From Spirochaetaceae bacterium (GTDB lineage: Bacteria > Spirochaetota > Spirochaetia > SZUA-6 > Fen-1364): 6,595 nucleotides of DNA. The position numbers were made by a program, and so were the translations under genes. The stretch is from NCBI GenBank assembly GCA_003141795.1, contig PLNO01000110.1:4656-11250 (forward strand), read 5' to 3'. Positions 6,450-6,595 of the stretch are shown here, piece after piece. A model generated the notes under the pieces. That model ran no database searches. It saw nothing but the letters and a program-made list of their open reading frames with translations, and had not been told where the DNA came from. How positions within the stretch are numbered: position 1 is the first letter of the stretch; every line of letters begins with the position of its first letter.

Positions 6450-6595
6450 ATGGCCGAAGCCCCGCTCAACGTCCTTCTGGTGGAAGACAGCCGCTCCGAG
6501 GCGCTGCTGTTCCAGGAGACGCTCGCCCGGGCGGGGGCCGGCAAGTTCGCCGTCGTCTGGGTCACCAGCCTGACCGAGGCGATGGCGGCGACCCG
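6450..6595 (+). CDS. Second receiver-domain protein, N-terminus only (cut by window end)
   Basis: The ATG at 6450 follows the previous stop by six bases; GGAGAGG at 6431-6437 may serve as ribosome-binding site, 12 bases away. The visible 48 codons begin a receiver domain: NVLLVEDSRSEALLFQETLARAG, with the acidic pair Glu12-Asp13, then FAVVWVTSLTEAMAA. The phospho-acceptor aspartate would lie beyond the window. This N-terminus is of the kind that often heads larger proteins with PAS, kinase, GGDEF or EAL output domains, but the window cannot show which. It is the last visible gene of the operon. Confidence 0.85.
   Translation, partial: MAEAPLNVLLVEDSRSEALLFQETLARAGAGKFAVVWVTSLTEAMAAT

Overview
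The window is a G+C-rich bacterial segment with every gene on the + strand. The lipoprotein signal peptide and periplasmic-type sensor domains suggest a Gram-negative-type, environmentally responsive bacterium. The phylum cannot be fixed from the sequence; a high-G+C spirochaete or deltaproteobacterium-like organism is only a guess.

Layout. (1) Positions 1-95 are non-coding. They hold two imperfect 16-bp direct repeats and a small palindrome that resemble the terminal binding repeats of IS21-family insertion sequences. (2) Positions 96-1572 encode both subunits of exonuclease VII (xseA, then xseB overlapping it by 17 nt), a housekeeping DNA-repair pair. (3) Positions 1573-1911 are an A+T-richer intergenic stretch. 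It holds a weak terminator-like hairpin, a perfect 12-bp tandem duplication, a nested inverted repeat and a good sigma70-type promoter whose -35 sits inside that inverted repeat. (4) Positions 1912-6595 are a tightly packed signalling operon that runs off the window end. It encodes a THI5/NMT1-like substrate-binding lipoprotein, a Cache-HAMP-PAS histidine kinase (start overlapping by GTGA), an 18-codon mini-ORF bridging two stop/start overlaps, a stand-alone seven-helix membrane protein, a single-domain Rcp1/CheY-like response regulator, and the start of a second receiver-domain protein.

Reading of the operon (inference). A periplasmic lipoprotein of the substrate-binding fold, with no ABC permease or ATPase visible beside it, is translationally coupled to a sensor kinase with a large extracytoplasmic domain. 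The lipoprotein may present a ligand to that kinase instead of feeding a transporter. The orphan seven-helix protein lies between the kinase and its probable receiver output and may be a second sensory input. Neither receiver as seen here has a DNA-binding domain, so output may be by protein interaction or phosphorelay. This lipoprotein/kinase/7TM/receiver/receiver cassette is the most interesting part of the window.
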